A stretch of 64,000 bases of DNA from Labedella populi (GTDB taxonomy: Bacteria > Actinomycetota > Actinomycetes > Actinomycetales > Microbacteriaceae), in assembly GCF_004078655.1 (NCBI RefSeq), contig NZ_RZNC01000001.1, forward strand, positions 868,001-932,000, written 5' to 3'. The notes below the pieces were generated by a model. That model did no database searches, was not told where the DNA came from, and worked only from the letters and a program-made list of their open reading frames with translations. This document shows, in pieces, positions 21,145-29,235 of the stretch. A program made the translations under genes and the position numbers. Numbering within the stretch: position 1 is the first letter of the stretch; the number at the start of each line of letters is the position of its first letter.

Positions 21145-21747
21145 CTAGGGGGCGATGGCGACCGTGAGGGTGTCGGTCGCGGTCTGCTTCGCATACTCCG
21201 ACGATGTCGGTGTCGTCTGGAGAAGCAGCTCATAGGTGATCGTGAGCTGCACGGAGGTCGCCGTCGCGTCGACGGCGGGCAGGACGAAGCTCTGGCTGTA
21301 GCTGTAGGGCGACGAGATGAAGTAGCCCGGCGCGACGTTGGCGTTGTCCGCGAGTGGCGTCGGGGCCGGGAGGGGGGCTCCGTCACCTCGGACGGCCGTG
21401 ACGATCGACACCTTCGACAGGTAGATCCGGTTGTCCCCGCCCTTGAGAGCGGCGACCGCCGAGAAGCTCAGGGGCTTGTTCGCGTCGGCCGTCCACTGGT
21501 CCATGGACAGCGTCGACCAGTAGTTGACGGTCAGGGTGATGTTGCCGGCGGTCAACTGGCGCTCCGTGCTGCCGGAAGCCAACTCGTTCACGACGGTGGC
21601 GACCGTCTCGACCGGGGCCGGCGTCGTCATGACCGGTGTCGGCGTCATCGACGTCTGGGCCTCCCAGGGGCCAGTGCCGCATCCCGCGAGCGAGAGGACG
21701 ACGGCCATCGACGCCACGGTGGCGGTCATGATTCTCCGGATGCGCAT
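21145..21747 (-). CDS. small lipoprotein of unknown function
   Basis: 200 residues from ATG 21747, preceded by GGGAAG. The signal peptide starts MRIRRIM and has a lipobox LAGC at about residues 18-21, so the mature protein is lipid-anchored outside the membrane. A Thr/Pro-rich linker (TPTPVMTTPAPVETV) leads to a beta-rich domain (NITLTVNYWSTLSMDQW; VQLTITYELLLQ) with no recognised family. It is divergent from the glycosyltransferase gene, with 248 bases between starts that must hold both promoters. A structural or accessory role in the neighbouring envelope locus is inferred from position only. Confidence 0.8.
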   Translation of the reverse strand: MRIRRIMTATVASMAVVLSLAGCGTGPWEAQTSMTPTPVMTTPAPVETVATVVNELASGSTERQLTAGNITLTVNYWSTLSMDQWTADANKPLSFSAVAALKGGDNRIYLSKVSIVTAVRGDGAPLPAPTPLADNANVAPGYFISSPYSYSQSFVLPAVDATATSVQLTITYELLLQTTPTSSEYAKQTATDTLTVAIAP

Positions 21748-21995
21748 GGGGCCATCTTCCCATCCGCGACAACGATCCGCTGCCGGTCGAGCGGCGGAAC
21801 GGCTCCGATGGGACCCCCCAACGAAGGGGAAGGGCGCCGCCTCGGCCGATGAACTGCGCCGATGGTGCGCAGATCTTGAGGAAAACCTGAGCTTAACCAG
21901 CGGGTACCCCGCGGGACGCTTGAGGTCGCGGGTATCTACTGATCTCAGAACGCACGAGGAATCGTGCGGGACACCTAGCACACCATCACACTCGG

Positions 21996-23507
21996 ATGCG
22001 GACGGACACGGCCATGAACACAGGGACCCGAACCCCGACGTCATCGGCACAGAGTGCCGTCCGTGAAACCGAATCCCCACGCGTCGGGGGGACCTCGGCA
22101 CGACCCGATCTCGATGAATTCGCGAACGACTTCATCGAGAGTGTCGAGGCCCTCCCCACGTATCGCCCGACGGTGGGCTGCATCATCCCCGCGTACAACG
22201 AGGAGGAGTCGATCGCGAGCGTGCTCGATTCCCTCCTCCAGCAGACGCGTCTGCCCGATGTCATCCACGTGATCGTCAACAACACGACGGACGCGACGGT
22301 CGAGTTCGCAAGTCACTACGCGGGCCCCCACGTCCGCCGCACCGGCCCGGGCGAGTACCAGGAGACCGAGATCTTCGTCCACGACATCGGTGTGAACCCG
22401 GACAAGAAGGTCGGTGCGCTCAACTACGGCTACGACCTCGTCGAGGGCTACGACTACCTCCTCGGTGTCGACGGCGACACGACGGCGGACCCGACCGCCG
22501 TGCAGAACCTCATCGACGAGATCTCCTCCGACACCCGGATCGGCGGCATCTCCGCCATCTACAGCATCGACGACACGGCCATCACGGGCCCCATCGCCCC
22601 CTTCCTCATCGCCGGTCAGCGTGCCCAGTTTGCGGCGTTCAACATGTCGAACATGTTGAAGGGCCGCAACATGGCGGTGCTCGGTGGTCAATTCTCGATC
22701 TTCTCCACCACGGCCCTCCGTGAGGTCATGGAGGACAGCCACCAGCAGACGCCGTGGGTGAAGGACAGTGAGGTCGAGGATTCGCTCCTCTCGCTGCAGA
22801 TCAAGAGCGCCGGCTACCTCACCAAGATCAGCGCCCAGGCGCGCGCCAACGTCGGGGGCATGCACACGCTCCGTTCGCTCGACGCGCAGCAGGTGAAGTG
22901 GAACTTCGGCGCCATCGAGCTCATGTGGCCAGGACAGCGCGGTGACACGAAGGGGCAGCCCTTCCATCCCAACCTCCGCTTGCGCTGGTTCGAACACTTC
23001 TCGATGCTCGTCAACATCATCACGCGCGTCATGTTCGTGCTGCTCCTCGTCGCGTCGCTCTCCATCGGGGCCTTCGTGTTCAGCCCGGTCTGGCTGATTC
23101 CGCCGACCGTCGCCGTCATCCTCAACCTGCGCGTGGCGCTGTCGATGAAGTCGCGCAACTGGAAGGACATCCTCTTCGCCCTCCTGGTGGCGCCCGCCGA
23201 GATCTACATGTGGATTCGGATCGGCCACTTCCTCCGAGCGTGGACGAAGTTCGCGAGCCGCAAGCAGGTCGACAACTGGGCGGAGCAGGCGAAGGCCGAG
23301 CGTGGCTCGGGCAATGCCTACCTCGTTCCGCTCGTCGGACTGCTCGCGACCGTCGCCGCGCTCACCTTCGTCTGGTTCCAGCTGTCAACCGACGTTCAGT
23401 CGATGATCCTCTGGGTCTGCTGGCCTATCCTGGGTGTCATCACCGTCCTTCAGACGCTCGGCATGTTCTTCTCAGTCATCCGTCGTCACCGCGGGTACCG
23501 CGTCTGA
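21996..23507 (+). CDS. processive family 2 glycosyltransferase, membrane-bound
   Basis: 503 residues. The cytosolic GT-A domain (55-310) shows IIPAYNEEESI, the sugar-nucleotide/metal motif DGD (159-161), the catalytic ED (261-262, VEDSLLSLQIKSAGY) and QQVKW (298-302), the counterpart of the Q(Q/R)xRW motif of processive polysaccharide synthases. Four to six membrane helices follow (~340-495). The layout matches cellulose, chitin and hyaluronan synthase relatives, with no PilZ domain. ATG 21996 is used; ATG 22014 is an alternative and neither has a strong ribosome site. A GH6 glucanase gene and a regulator lie just downstream, suggesting a beta-glucan-like product. The polymer itself is unproven. 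Confidence 0.88.
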   Translation: MRTDTAMNTGTRTPTSSAQSAVRETESPRVGGTSARPDLDEFANDFIESVEALPTYRPTVGCIIPAYNEEESIASVLDSLLQQTRLPDVIHVIVNNTTDATVEFASHYAGPHVRRTGPGEYQETEIFVHDIGVNPDKKVGALNYGYDLVEGYDYLLGVDGDTTADPTAVQNLIDEISSDTRIGGISAIYSIDDTAITGPIAPFLIAGQRAQFAAFNMSNMLKGRNMAVLGGQFSIFSTTALREVMEDSHQQTPWVKDSEVEDSLLSLQIKSAGYLTKISAQARANVGGMHTLRSLDAQQVKWNFGAIELMWPGQRGDTKGQPFHPNLRLRWFEHFSMLVNIITRVMFVLLLVASLSIGAFVFSPVWLIPPTVAVILNLRVALSMKSRNWKDILFALLVAPAEIYMWIRIGHFLRAWTKFASRKQVDNWAEQAKAERGSGNAYLVPLVGLLATVAALTFVWFQLSTDVQSMILWVCWPILGVITVLQTLGMFFSVIRRHRGYRV

Positions 23508-23519
23508 TCCCACCCGACC

Positions 23520-23591
23520 GGTTCGAGCCTCTCGACGGGCCCAGGGGGCACCCCCTCAGTTCCCTGGGCCTCTCGAGGGCCTCGAATAACC
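23520..23591. repeat. REP-like palindrome, copy 1
   Basis: An imperfect palindrome with ~25-base arms (TTCGAGCCTCTCGACGGGCC left; its near complement on the right) around a loop containing GGCACCCCCTCAGTT. It immediately follows the glycosyltransferase stop. A second copy starts 23 bases later. Confidence 0.75.
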
Positions 23592-23614
23592 GATAACTCA
23601 ATATGACACCGCAC

Positions 23615-23686
23615 GACTCGAGCCCGTCGACGGGTTCAGGGAGCACCCCCTCAGTTCCCTGGACCTCTCGCTGGGCTCGAGTGGTC
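23615..23686. repeat. REP-like palindrome, copy 2
   Basis: A second 72-base palindrome shares the loop GAGCACCCCCTCAGTT and the flanking CAGGG/CCCTG and CTCGAG arms with copy 1. Arms differ by compensating and wobble changes. The pair lies between convergent genes and may serve as terminators for both directions. Confidence 0.75.
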
Positions 23687-23776
23687 TCCACCGGACCCCG
23701 ACCCGGGCCGGGCCGCTGTGTCTCCGCGGCAACGCCCGGTGCCGTCGGACCGGCCCACCCCGAGAGGGGCAGCGGC

Positions 23777-24688
23777 CTAGCTGAGGGCGGCGAGCCGGTA
23801 GCCGACGCCGCGCACCGTCTCGATGAATCGCGGGGACGCGATGTTGTCACCGAGTTTCCGGCGGAGGTTCGCCATGTGGACCTCGACGGCGCGCTTGTCG
23901 GCGTCGTTCACGTAGTAGGTGGTGACGTAGTCCTCCCCGCGCAGCCGCAGGGCGAGGTCCGCCTTCGACCGGACGCGCCGACGGGAGTCCATGAGCGCGG
24001 CGACGAGGTCGAACTCGCTGCGCGTGAGTTCGAGCTCGACACCGTCGACCTCCGCGATGCGCATCTCGGCGTTGACCCGCAGGCCGTTGTGCTCCAACCA
24101 GCCTTCCTCCGATGACTCCGGAGCACGGTCGGCGGCGGGCAGCGGCGCGGACGGGGCTGGCGAAGGCGTCGGCTGCTGAGCGAGGGCGCGAGCGGGAGCC
24201 GGGGCGGCCGCGGCCGGAACCGCGCCGTCGGCCCGAGCCGTCCAGACCGGGGTCATCGCCGGGCCGGTCGTCGGGACGGGCCCGGTGGTCGTCGCGTCGC
24301 CGTTCGGGTGACGCGGCCGCCGGAGCATCGCCTCGATACGGGCACGGAGCTCACGAGGCCGGAACGGCTTCGTTACGTAGTCGTCCGCGCCGGATTCGAG
24401 GCCCTGCAATGCGTCGATCTCCTCGTCGCGGGCGGTCAGCATGACGATGTAGGTGTTGCTGAAGGCCCGGATGCGCTTGGCCGCCTCGAAACCGTCGATC
24501 CCGGGGAGGCTGACGTCGAGCGTCGTCACCACGGGGGAGAACTGGCGGACGGCGGCCACGCCGTCGATGCCGTTGTCCGCCGACACGGTCTCGAAGCCCG
24601 CTTGTGAGAGAACGGTCTCGAGGAGCCCCCGGATGTCGGGATCGTCTTCGATGATTACGGCGAGGCGCCGTTCGCCAGTGTCATCCAT
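23777..24688 (-). CDS. OmpR/PhoB-type response regulator
   Basis: 303 residues from ATG 24688. The receiver domain (8-120) has acidic residues E14, D15 and D16, the phosphorylation site D58 (TTLDVSLPGIDG), T85 and K107 (TKPF), all intact. A ~90-residue Ala/Pro/Thr-rich linker separates it from a C-terminal winged helix (LTRSEFDLVAALMDSRRRVRSKADL; then VEVHMANLRRKLGD and RGVGYRL). The linker is unusually long for the family. No kinase is adjacent; the orphan kinase at 18060 is the nearest. It lies between the synthase and GH6 genes, so both may be targets. The promoter appears leaderless. Confidence 0.93.
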   Translation of the reverse strand: MDDTGERRLAVIIEDDPDIRGLLETVLSQAGFETVSADNGIDGVAAVRQFSPVVTTLDVSLPGIDGFEAAKRIRAFSNTYIVMLTARDEEIDALQGLESGADDYVTKPFRPRELRARIEAMLRRPRHPNGDATTTGPVPTTGPAMTPVWTARADGAVPAAAAPAPARALAQQPTPSPAPSAPLPAADRAPESSEEGWLEHNGLRVNAEMRIAEVDGVELELTRSEFDLVAALMDSRRRVRSKADLALRLRGEDYVTTYYVNDADKRAVEVHMANLRRKLGDNIASPRFIETVRGVGYRLAALS

Positions 24689-24695
24689 CGGGCCG

Positions 24696-24701
24696 ATCGT
24701 A
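24696..24701 (-). promoter_or_regulatory. -10 box, leaderless promoter of the response regulator
   Basis: TACGAT on the minus strand ends seven bases before ATG 24688, in the 89-base gap after the GH6 gene. Confidence 0.5.
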
Positions 24702-24777
24702 CCAAGTCGCGGGGCCGGAGGCTGCCCCCAGGCCGGGGAGCGACCGGCGTGGCGGCCTCGATCGCTCGCGCCGGCGC

Positions 24778-25734
24778 TCACCAGCCGGCGTTGCGCCCGA
24801 GCTCCTCGACGGCCGACGGCCACCACGCACCGGCCCGTGGACCGCCGTTGCACGCACCATCACTCTCTCCGGGTGCCTTGACCCACAGGTTCGCGTCCAT
24901 CGCTCCGCTCGTCGGCTCGGAGAGGGGAGTGGCGCCAAGAGCACGACCCGACGGATTGCACCAGTCACCGTTCGACCCGGCGCCGTTCCGCGACGTGTCG
25001 ATGACGTAATGTGCTCCGCCCACGAGAGCACTCAGCGTCTCGGCGTAGTCCCGCTCGTCCGACGTGGGATTGAAGTTCGACACGTTCGTCGAGAAGCCAC
25101 GGATCCGGTCGATCCCGACGCGCCGGAGCAGCGCGGCCATGTCGTCGGCGCTCCGCCAGTTGGAGTGCCCGCCGTCGACGTAGACCCACGCTGTCGTCTC
25201 CGCGAGCATCGACACGGCCCCGGCGATAGCGTCGACCTGCTCGTCCTCATCCTCGCACTCGATCGCGAGAGAGAGCGAGTCCGGCTCGACGATCACGACA
25301 CTGCGTTGCTCCCCGAGGGACGAGGCGATCTCGGCGACCCACTCGGGGTAGGCGGTCGGGGAGAGTCCGCCGACGGAGAAGTTGCCGCAGTCGCGGTTGG
25401 GGACACCGTAGACGACGAAGACGGGAACGGACCCGGTCGTGGCCGCATCGGCGACGACGCTGCGGACGTATCCTCCGACCTCTCCCCGCCCGTGTTCCTC
25501 CGGGGTGAGCCAGACGGCGGTCGGCGTGGCTGCGACGCGCTCCACGACGGGGTCGCCGTTCCCCTCCGCGACGGCGGTGGCGGCGGCTCCCTGCGGATCG
25601 ACGTAGATCCTCTGTGCGTTGAAGGGACCGCTCGACTGCGCGTTCACGAGGAAGACGAAGCCGGCCGCGACGACGATGACGGGCACGAAGACGCTCGCGA
25701 GCACGAGCGCCGTACGCCTACGGACTTCACCCAA
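24778..25734 (-). CDS. glycoside hydrolase family 6 (endoglucanase/cellobiohydrolase type)
   Basis: Hydrolyses beta-1,4-glucans with inversion. The start is assigned to TTG 25734 because GGGGAGGA lies four bases upstream and no ATG or GTG fits as well; 318 residues. An N-terminal membrane anchor (~8-30) precedes the catalytic domain. GH6 signatures are VVYGVPNRDCGNFSVGG (acid candidate D115), VIVEPDSL (~148-154), YVDGGHSNW, and the NGDWCNPSGRALG and LWVKAPGESDG segments near the C-terminus. There is no carbohydrate-binding module, so a role at the producing cell's own surface is more likely than free cellulose digestion. In Streptomyces a GH6 enzyme (CslZ) accompanies the CslA synthase, which parallels the GT2 gene nearby. 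Confidence 0.9.
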   Translation of the reverse strand: MGEVRRRTALVLASVFVPVIVVAAGFVFLVNAQSSGPFNAQRIYVDPQGAAATAVAEGNGDPVVERVAATPTAVWLTPEEHGRGEVGGYVRSVVADAATTGSVPVFVVYGVPNRDCGNFSVGGLSPTAYPEWVAEIASSLGEQRSVVIVEPDSLSLAIECEDEDEQVDAIAGAVSMLAETTAWVYVDGGHSNWRSADDMAALLRRVGIDRIRGFSTNVSNFNPTSDERDYAETLSALVGGAHYVIDTSRNGAGSNGDWCNPSGRALGATPLSEPTSGAMDANLWVKAPGESDGACNGGPRAGAWWPSAVEELGRNAGW

Positions 25735-25918
25735 CGATCCTCCCCACCAGCTGCCTGTTCGACAGTGTATTGCCCGCGGTGCGGCGGGAGTGCGCGATGA
25801 CGTGTCGCCCGGCGGGAGCGGAGGGGGACGAGCGTGGCCTCGCCGGTGTGCGACGAGACCATCGGCGCGGCCGCGTCGTCGTCGTCGGCACCGGGGCTCC
25901 GGGCCGTGCCGCGCCACC

Positions 25919-25924
25919 TAAACT
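25919..25924 (+). promoter_or_regulatory. -10 box of mqo
   Basis: TAAACT ends seven bases before ATG 25932, predicting a leaderless transcript. AGAGG between the two could alternatively act as a close ribosome site if transcription starts earlier. Confidence 0.5.
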
Positions 25925-25931
25925 AGAGGTC

Positions 25932-27410
25932 ATGACGTCTCCTGAACCGGTGGATGTCGTCCTCATCGGTGGCGGCATCATGAGCGCGACTCTCGCTTCC
26001 CTCATTACCGAGCTCGAGCCCGATTGGACCGTCGAGATCTTCGAGCGCCTGGGCGACGTCGCCCAGGAGAGCTCGAACCCGTGGAACAACGCGGGAACGG
26101 GTCACGCGGCGCTCTGCGAGCTCAACTACATGCCCGAGGGCAAGGACGGCTCGGTCGACCCAGCGAAGGCGATCGGCATCAACGAGCAGTTCCAGCAGAG
26201 CCGGCAGTACTGGAGCCACCTCGTCGAGACGGGCGCCATCTCGGAGCCGTCGACGTTCATCAACACCGTTCCGCACATGACGTTCGTGACGGGCGAGCAC
26301 GACGTGACGTACCTGCGGAACCGCTACGACGCCCTCAAGGACCAGCCGCTCTTCGCCGGCATCGAGTTCTCGGACGACAGCCGACGCATCGCGAAGTGGG
26401 CGCCGCTGCTCATGACGGGGCGCCGCTCCGGTGTGCCGTTCGCGGCGACACGCGTCGAGGCCGGGACGGACGTCGACTTCGGAGCTCTCACGCGCCAGCT
26501 CTTCGCCTCCGCGATCGACAACGGTGCGAAGCTGCGACTCAACCACGAGGTCCGGCGCCTCAAGAAGAACCGCGACGGCACCTGGCGGATCGGCTACCGT
26601 CGCACCGTCGGACGCGCTCCCGGCGCGATCGACGCGCGCTTCGTCTTCGTGGGGGCCGGGGGCTGGGCGCTCAAGCTGCTGCAAAAGGCCGGCATCCCGG
26701 AGATCGACGGCTACGGCGTCTTCCCGATCTCCGGCCAGTTCCTCCGCACGGACGACCCGGCGATCGTGGCGAAACACCAAGCGAAGGTCTACAGCCAGGC
26801 CGCCGTCGGAGCGCCGCCCATGTCGGTGCCGCACCTCGACACGCGCGTTGTCGACGGCAAGCCGAGCCTGCTCTTCGGTCCGTACGCGGGCTTCAGCCCG
26901 AAGTTCCTCAAGAACGGGTCGATCCTCGACATCGTCACGCAGGTGCGACCGAAGAATCTCGGTCCGATGCTCTCCGTCGCGCGTGACAACCCGAGTCTGC
27001 TCACCTACCTCATCGGCGAGCTGCTCGCGTCGCGGAAGAAGAAGGTCGCGGCCCTCCGCGCGTTCATGCCGACAGCCGACGGCTCCGATTGGGAGTTGAT
27101 CACGGCCGGCCAACGCGCTCAGGTCATGAAGAAGGACCCGAAGAAGGGCGGCGTGCTGCAGTTCGGCACCGAGGTCATCGCTGCCGGCGACGGCACGATC
27201 GCGGGTCTCCTCGGGGCCTCGCCCGGAGCGTCGACGGCCGTGCCCATCATGCTCGACGTGCTGCGGACGTGCTTCCCGGGCAAAGCCGACGAGTGGGACG
27301 AGGCGCTCCGCACCATGATCCCGACGGTCGGCACGACACTCAACGACAAGCCAGAGCTCGCCGACGAGGTCCTCACGCGCACGGCGCGTGTACTCGGCAT
27401 CGCCCGCTGA
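25932..27410 (+). CDS. mqo: malate:quinone oxidoreductase
   Basis: Membrane-associated FAD enzyme that oxidises malate to oxaloacetate and passes electrons to menaquinone. It replaces or complements NAD malate dehydrogenase. The 492 residues fit the family. The FAD-binding VVLIGGGIMSATLA is at ~9-22, with the family motifs NNAGTGHAALCELNY, LRNRYDALKDQPLF and GASPGASTAVPIMLD. The start is ATG 25932, immediately after a -10 box. tdk begins four bases after the stop. Confidence 0.96.
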   Translation: MTSPEPVDVVLIGGGIMSATLASLITELEPDWTVEIFERLGDVAQESSNPWNNAGTGHAALCELNYMPEGKDGSVDPAKAIGINEQFQQSRQYWSHLVETGAISEPSTFINTVPHMTFVTGEHDVTYLRNRYDALKDQPLFAGIEFSDDSRRIAKWAPLLMTGRRSGVPFAATRVEAGTDVDFGALTRQLFASAIDNGAKLRLNHEVRRLKKNRDGTWRIGYRRTVGRAPGAIDARFVFVGAGGWALKLLQKAGIPEIDGYGVFPISGQFLRTDDPAIVAKHQAKVYSQAAVGAPPMSVPHLDTRVVDGKPSLLFGPYAGFSPKFLKNGSILDIVTQVRPKNLGPMLSVARDNPSLLTYLIGELLASRKKKVAALRAFMPTADGSDWELITAGQRAQVMKKDPKKGGVLQFGTEVIAAGDGTIAGLLGASPGASTAVPIMLDVLRTCFPGKADEWDEALRTMIPTVGTTLNDKPELADEVLTRTARVLGIAR

Positions 27411-27414
27411 CACC

Positions 27415-28044
27415 ATGGCGAAGCTGTACTTCCGCTACGGGGCGATGAACTCCGGCAAGAGCACCGCGCTCCTCCAAGCGGCGTACAACTACGAGGAGCG
27501 CGGACAGCGCGTGCTGCTCGCGAAGCCCGCCGTCGACACCAAGGGTGACCGCTCGATCGAATCCCGCCTCGGCGTCACGCGCGAGGTCGACTACGTGATC
27601 GAGCCGGGCGAGGACGCCTTCGCACAGTTCCAGCGGCACCGCCGCGAGTCGCTCGACCGCGACGGCGTTGACATCAGTTGCCTGCTCGTCGACGAGGCGC
27701 AGTTCCTCGAGGGCCCGCAGGTCGACGGACTGCTCCGTGTCGCGCTCCTCGAGGGCGTCCCCGTGCTCGCGTACGGTATCCGCACCGACTTCCTCACGGA
27801 GGCGTTCCCCGGCTCCCGCCGGCTGCTCGAGGTGGCTCATACGCTCGAGGAGCTCAAGACGATCTGCCGCTGCGGGCGCAAGGCACTCTTCAACGGGCGC
27901 AAAGTCGGCGACCGGTTCGTGTTCGACGGCGATCAGGTCGCGATCGACGGCGAAGAGGTCACCTACGAGTCGCTCTGCGGCAATTGCTACCTCGAGGAAT
28001 CGGGCAACGTCATCGGCGCCCACCCCACCCTCTCACCCCCCTGA
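27415..28044 (+). CDS. tdk: thymidine kinase
   Basis: Phosphorylates thymidine to dTMP in the salvage pathway. 209 residues from ATG 27415. The P-loop GAMNSGKS is at 9-16, the Walker B-like LLVDEAQFL near 95, and the lasso-domain zinc cysteines in ICRCGRKA and CGNCY. The stop codon lies inside the left arm of the palindrome at 28036. The four-base gap after mqo suggests one transcript. Confidence 0.95.
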   Translation: MAKLYFRYGAMNSGKSTALLQAAYNYEERGQRVLLAKPAVDTKGDRSIESRLGVTREVDYVIEPGEDAFAQFQRHRRESLDRDGVDISCLLVDEAQFLEGPQVDGLLRVALLEGVPVLAYGIRTDFLTEAFPGSRRLLEVAHTLEELKTICRCGRKALFNGRKVGDRFVFDGDQVAIDGEEVTYESLCGNCYLEESGNVIGAHPTLSPP

Positions 28045-28095
28045 AAACTTCGATTGTGCACGAAAATTCGAGCACAATCGAAGTTTTCAGGGGGG
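28036..28095. terminator. perfect 24-bp palindrome between convergent tdk and vanZ genes
   Basis: Arms 28036-28059 and 28072-28095 are perfect complements: CCCCCC then TGAAAACTTCGATTGTGC, mirrored. The 12-base loop is ACGAAAATTCGA. The arms are A/T-rich compared with the surrounding genes. Both neighbouring stop codons lie at or within the element, and the symmetry suits termination in both directions. Two relatives are at 29171 and 56274. Confidence 0.85.
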
Positions 28096-28533
28096 AGAGG
28101 TGGGGAGACGGTGGGCGGTTGCTCTTCCTCTGATCCGGAAACCCGTCACGACGAGCGCGCCGATCGTTGCGCCCGTCGTGTTCGCGAGGACGTCGAGCGG
28201 CGTCGCGAAGCGCTCCGGCAGCAGCAGGGCCTGACCGAACTCGATGGCGAGTGAGAGCGCGAGCCCGATGATCGGCGCGAGCCACCACTCCCACCGGGGG
28301 AGGAGGAGGGCGATGAGGACGCCGAGGGGCACGAACATCACGATGTTCGCCCCGAACTCGAGATGGGCGTAGTCGACCCAGCCCGGTGCGCCCGCCGCGG
28401 CGAGTCGATCGAGGACCGAGCCGAGGAGGCTCCGCACGCCCCGGTCGACGGGTACCGGCCAATAGCCGATCGCGAAGACCACGACGAGGGTGAGCGTCGC
28501 GAGGACGCGGACGGCGATCTTCCGAGCGGTCAC
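28087..28533 (-). CDS. VanZ-family membrane protein, second of a tandem pair
   Basis: 148 residues from GTG 28533, which overlaps the stop of the upstream paralogue by four bases. Four membrane helices. The VanZ signature regions are the NIVMFVPLGVLIALLLPRWEWW segment and SLAIEFGQALLLPERFATPLDVLANTTGA-type residues. VanZ of enterococci confers low-level teicoplanin resistance; most family members are of unknown function and probably act in the envelope. It shares its core motifs with the adjacent protein, so the pair arose by duplication. Confidence 0.88.
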   Translation of the reverse strand: MTARKIAVRVLATLTLVVVFAIGYWPVPVDRGVRSLLGSVLDRLAAAGAPGWVDYAHLEFGANIVMFVPLGVLIALLLPRWEWWLAPIIGLALSLAIEFGQALLLPERFATPLDVLANTTGATIGALVVTGFRIRGRATAHRLPTSPP

Positions 28534-28955
28534 GCGGCCTCGGAGCGCTGACGCGGTCGGCGACGGAACAGGAGGGAGAGCGCGCCTCCGATGAGCGCAC
28601 CGGCGGTGTTGGCGAGGAGGTCGGACGTCGTCGCCCACCGCTCGGGCAGGAACGTCGACTGCAGGAACTCGATGAGCAGCGTGAAGGCGAGCCCGAGCAC
28701 GATCGCCCACGACCACATCCAGCGGGGGAGGGCGAGTGCGAGGAACAGCCCGAAGGGCACGAACATGACGATGTTCGCCGTGAACTCGATCACCTCGAAC
28801 GTGATGGCGGTGGGGAGCCCGGAGGCGTGGAGGGCGTCGACGATCGCTCGGGCGAGGGGAGTGCCGTCGCCGCCCCGCGGATCCGGCCACAGCGTCATGA
28901 GCAGGATCGCGAGCATCGTGACGGCCAGGAGGATCGTCGGAAGTCGTCTCGCCAT
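28530..28955 (-). CDS. VanZ-family membrane protein, first of a tandem pair
   Basis: 141 residues from ATG 28955. Four predicted helices, with the family segments FTANIVMFVPFGLFLALALP and LLIEFLQSTFLPERWATTSD. The C-terminus is Arg-rich. A -10 box directly precedes the start, so the pair is probably expressed as a leaderless two-gene operon. Function is unknown beyond the family name. Confidence 0.88.
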   Translation of the reverse strand: MARRLPTILLAVTMLAILLMTLWPDPRGGDGTPLARAIVDALHASGLPTAITFEVIEFTANIVMFVPFGLFLALALPRWMWSWAIVLGLAFTLLIEFLQSTFLPERWATTSDLLANTAGALIGGALSLLFRRRPRQRSEAA

Positions 28956-28962
28956 GCCGACG

Positions 28963-28968
28963 ATTATG
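28963..28968 (-). promoter_or_regulatory. -10 box, leaderless promoter of the vanZ pair
   Basis: CATAAT on the minus strand ends seven bases before ATG 28955. Confidence 0.45.
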
Positions 28969-28997
28969 ACAGTGTCTCGAGCGACCGAAATGTCGGG

Positions 28998-29003
28998 TAT
29001 CCT
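28998..29003 (+). promoter_or_regulatory. -10 box of tRNA-Pro
   Basis: TATCCT lies 20 bases before the mature 5' end of the tRNA. Confidence 0.45.
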
Positions 29004-29023
29004 GGGTGAGGCCTTCGGGCCAC

Positions 29024-29100
<77 letters not shown>

Positions 29101-29104
29101 TCCG

Positions 29105-29146
29105 GGCCCGGATCCACGCGAGAGCGAGGATCCGGGCCTTTCCTTT
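29105..29146 (+). terminator. rho-independent terminator of tRNA-Pro
   Basis: Perfect 11-bp stem GGCCCGGATCC / GGATCCGGGCC followed by TTTCCTTTT. Confidence 0.85.
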
Positions 29147-29170
29147 TCCCGGCCTGCCGGCCCCCGACAA

Positions 29171-29226
29171 CCAGGAAGTCCCCTCTGTGCCCGCATCTTC
29201 GCGCACGCAGGAAACTTTTCAGGGGG
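29171..29226. repeat. degenerate copy of the GTGC-N12-GCAC palindrome
   Basis: GTGC (29187-29190), a 12-base loop and GCAC (29203-29206) have the same geometry as the elements at 28036 and 56274. The right arm keeps AACTTTTCAGGGGGG. The left arm (CCAGGAAGTCCCCTCT) pairs imperfectly, partly by G-T wobble. It lies between tRNA-Pro and the convergent metallophosphoesterase gene. Confidence 0.55.
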
Positions 29227-29235
29227 GCGAGCGAG

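Noticed and set aside
28042-28130. Protein-like reading through the palindromes (similar peptides at 28054, 29190 and 56289)
   Set aside because: The resemblance between these peptides comes from the shared palindrome sequence, not from a gene family; there is no ribosome site and the frames run into antisense sequence.
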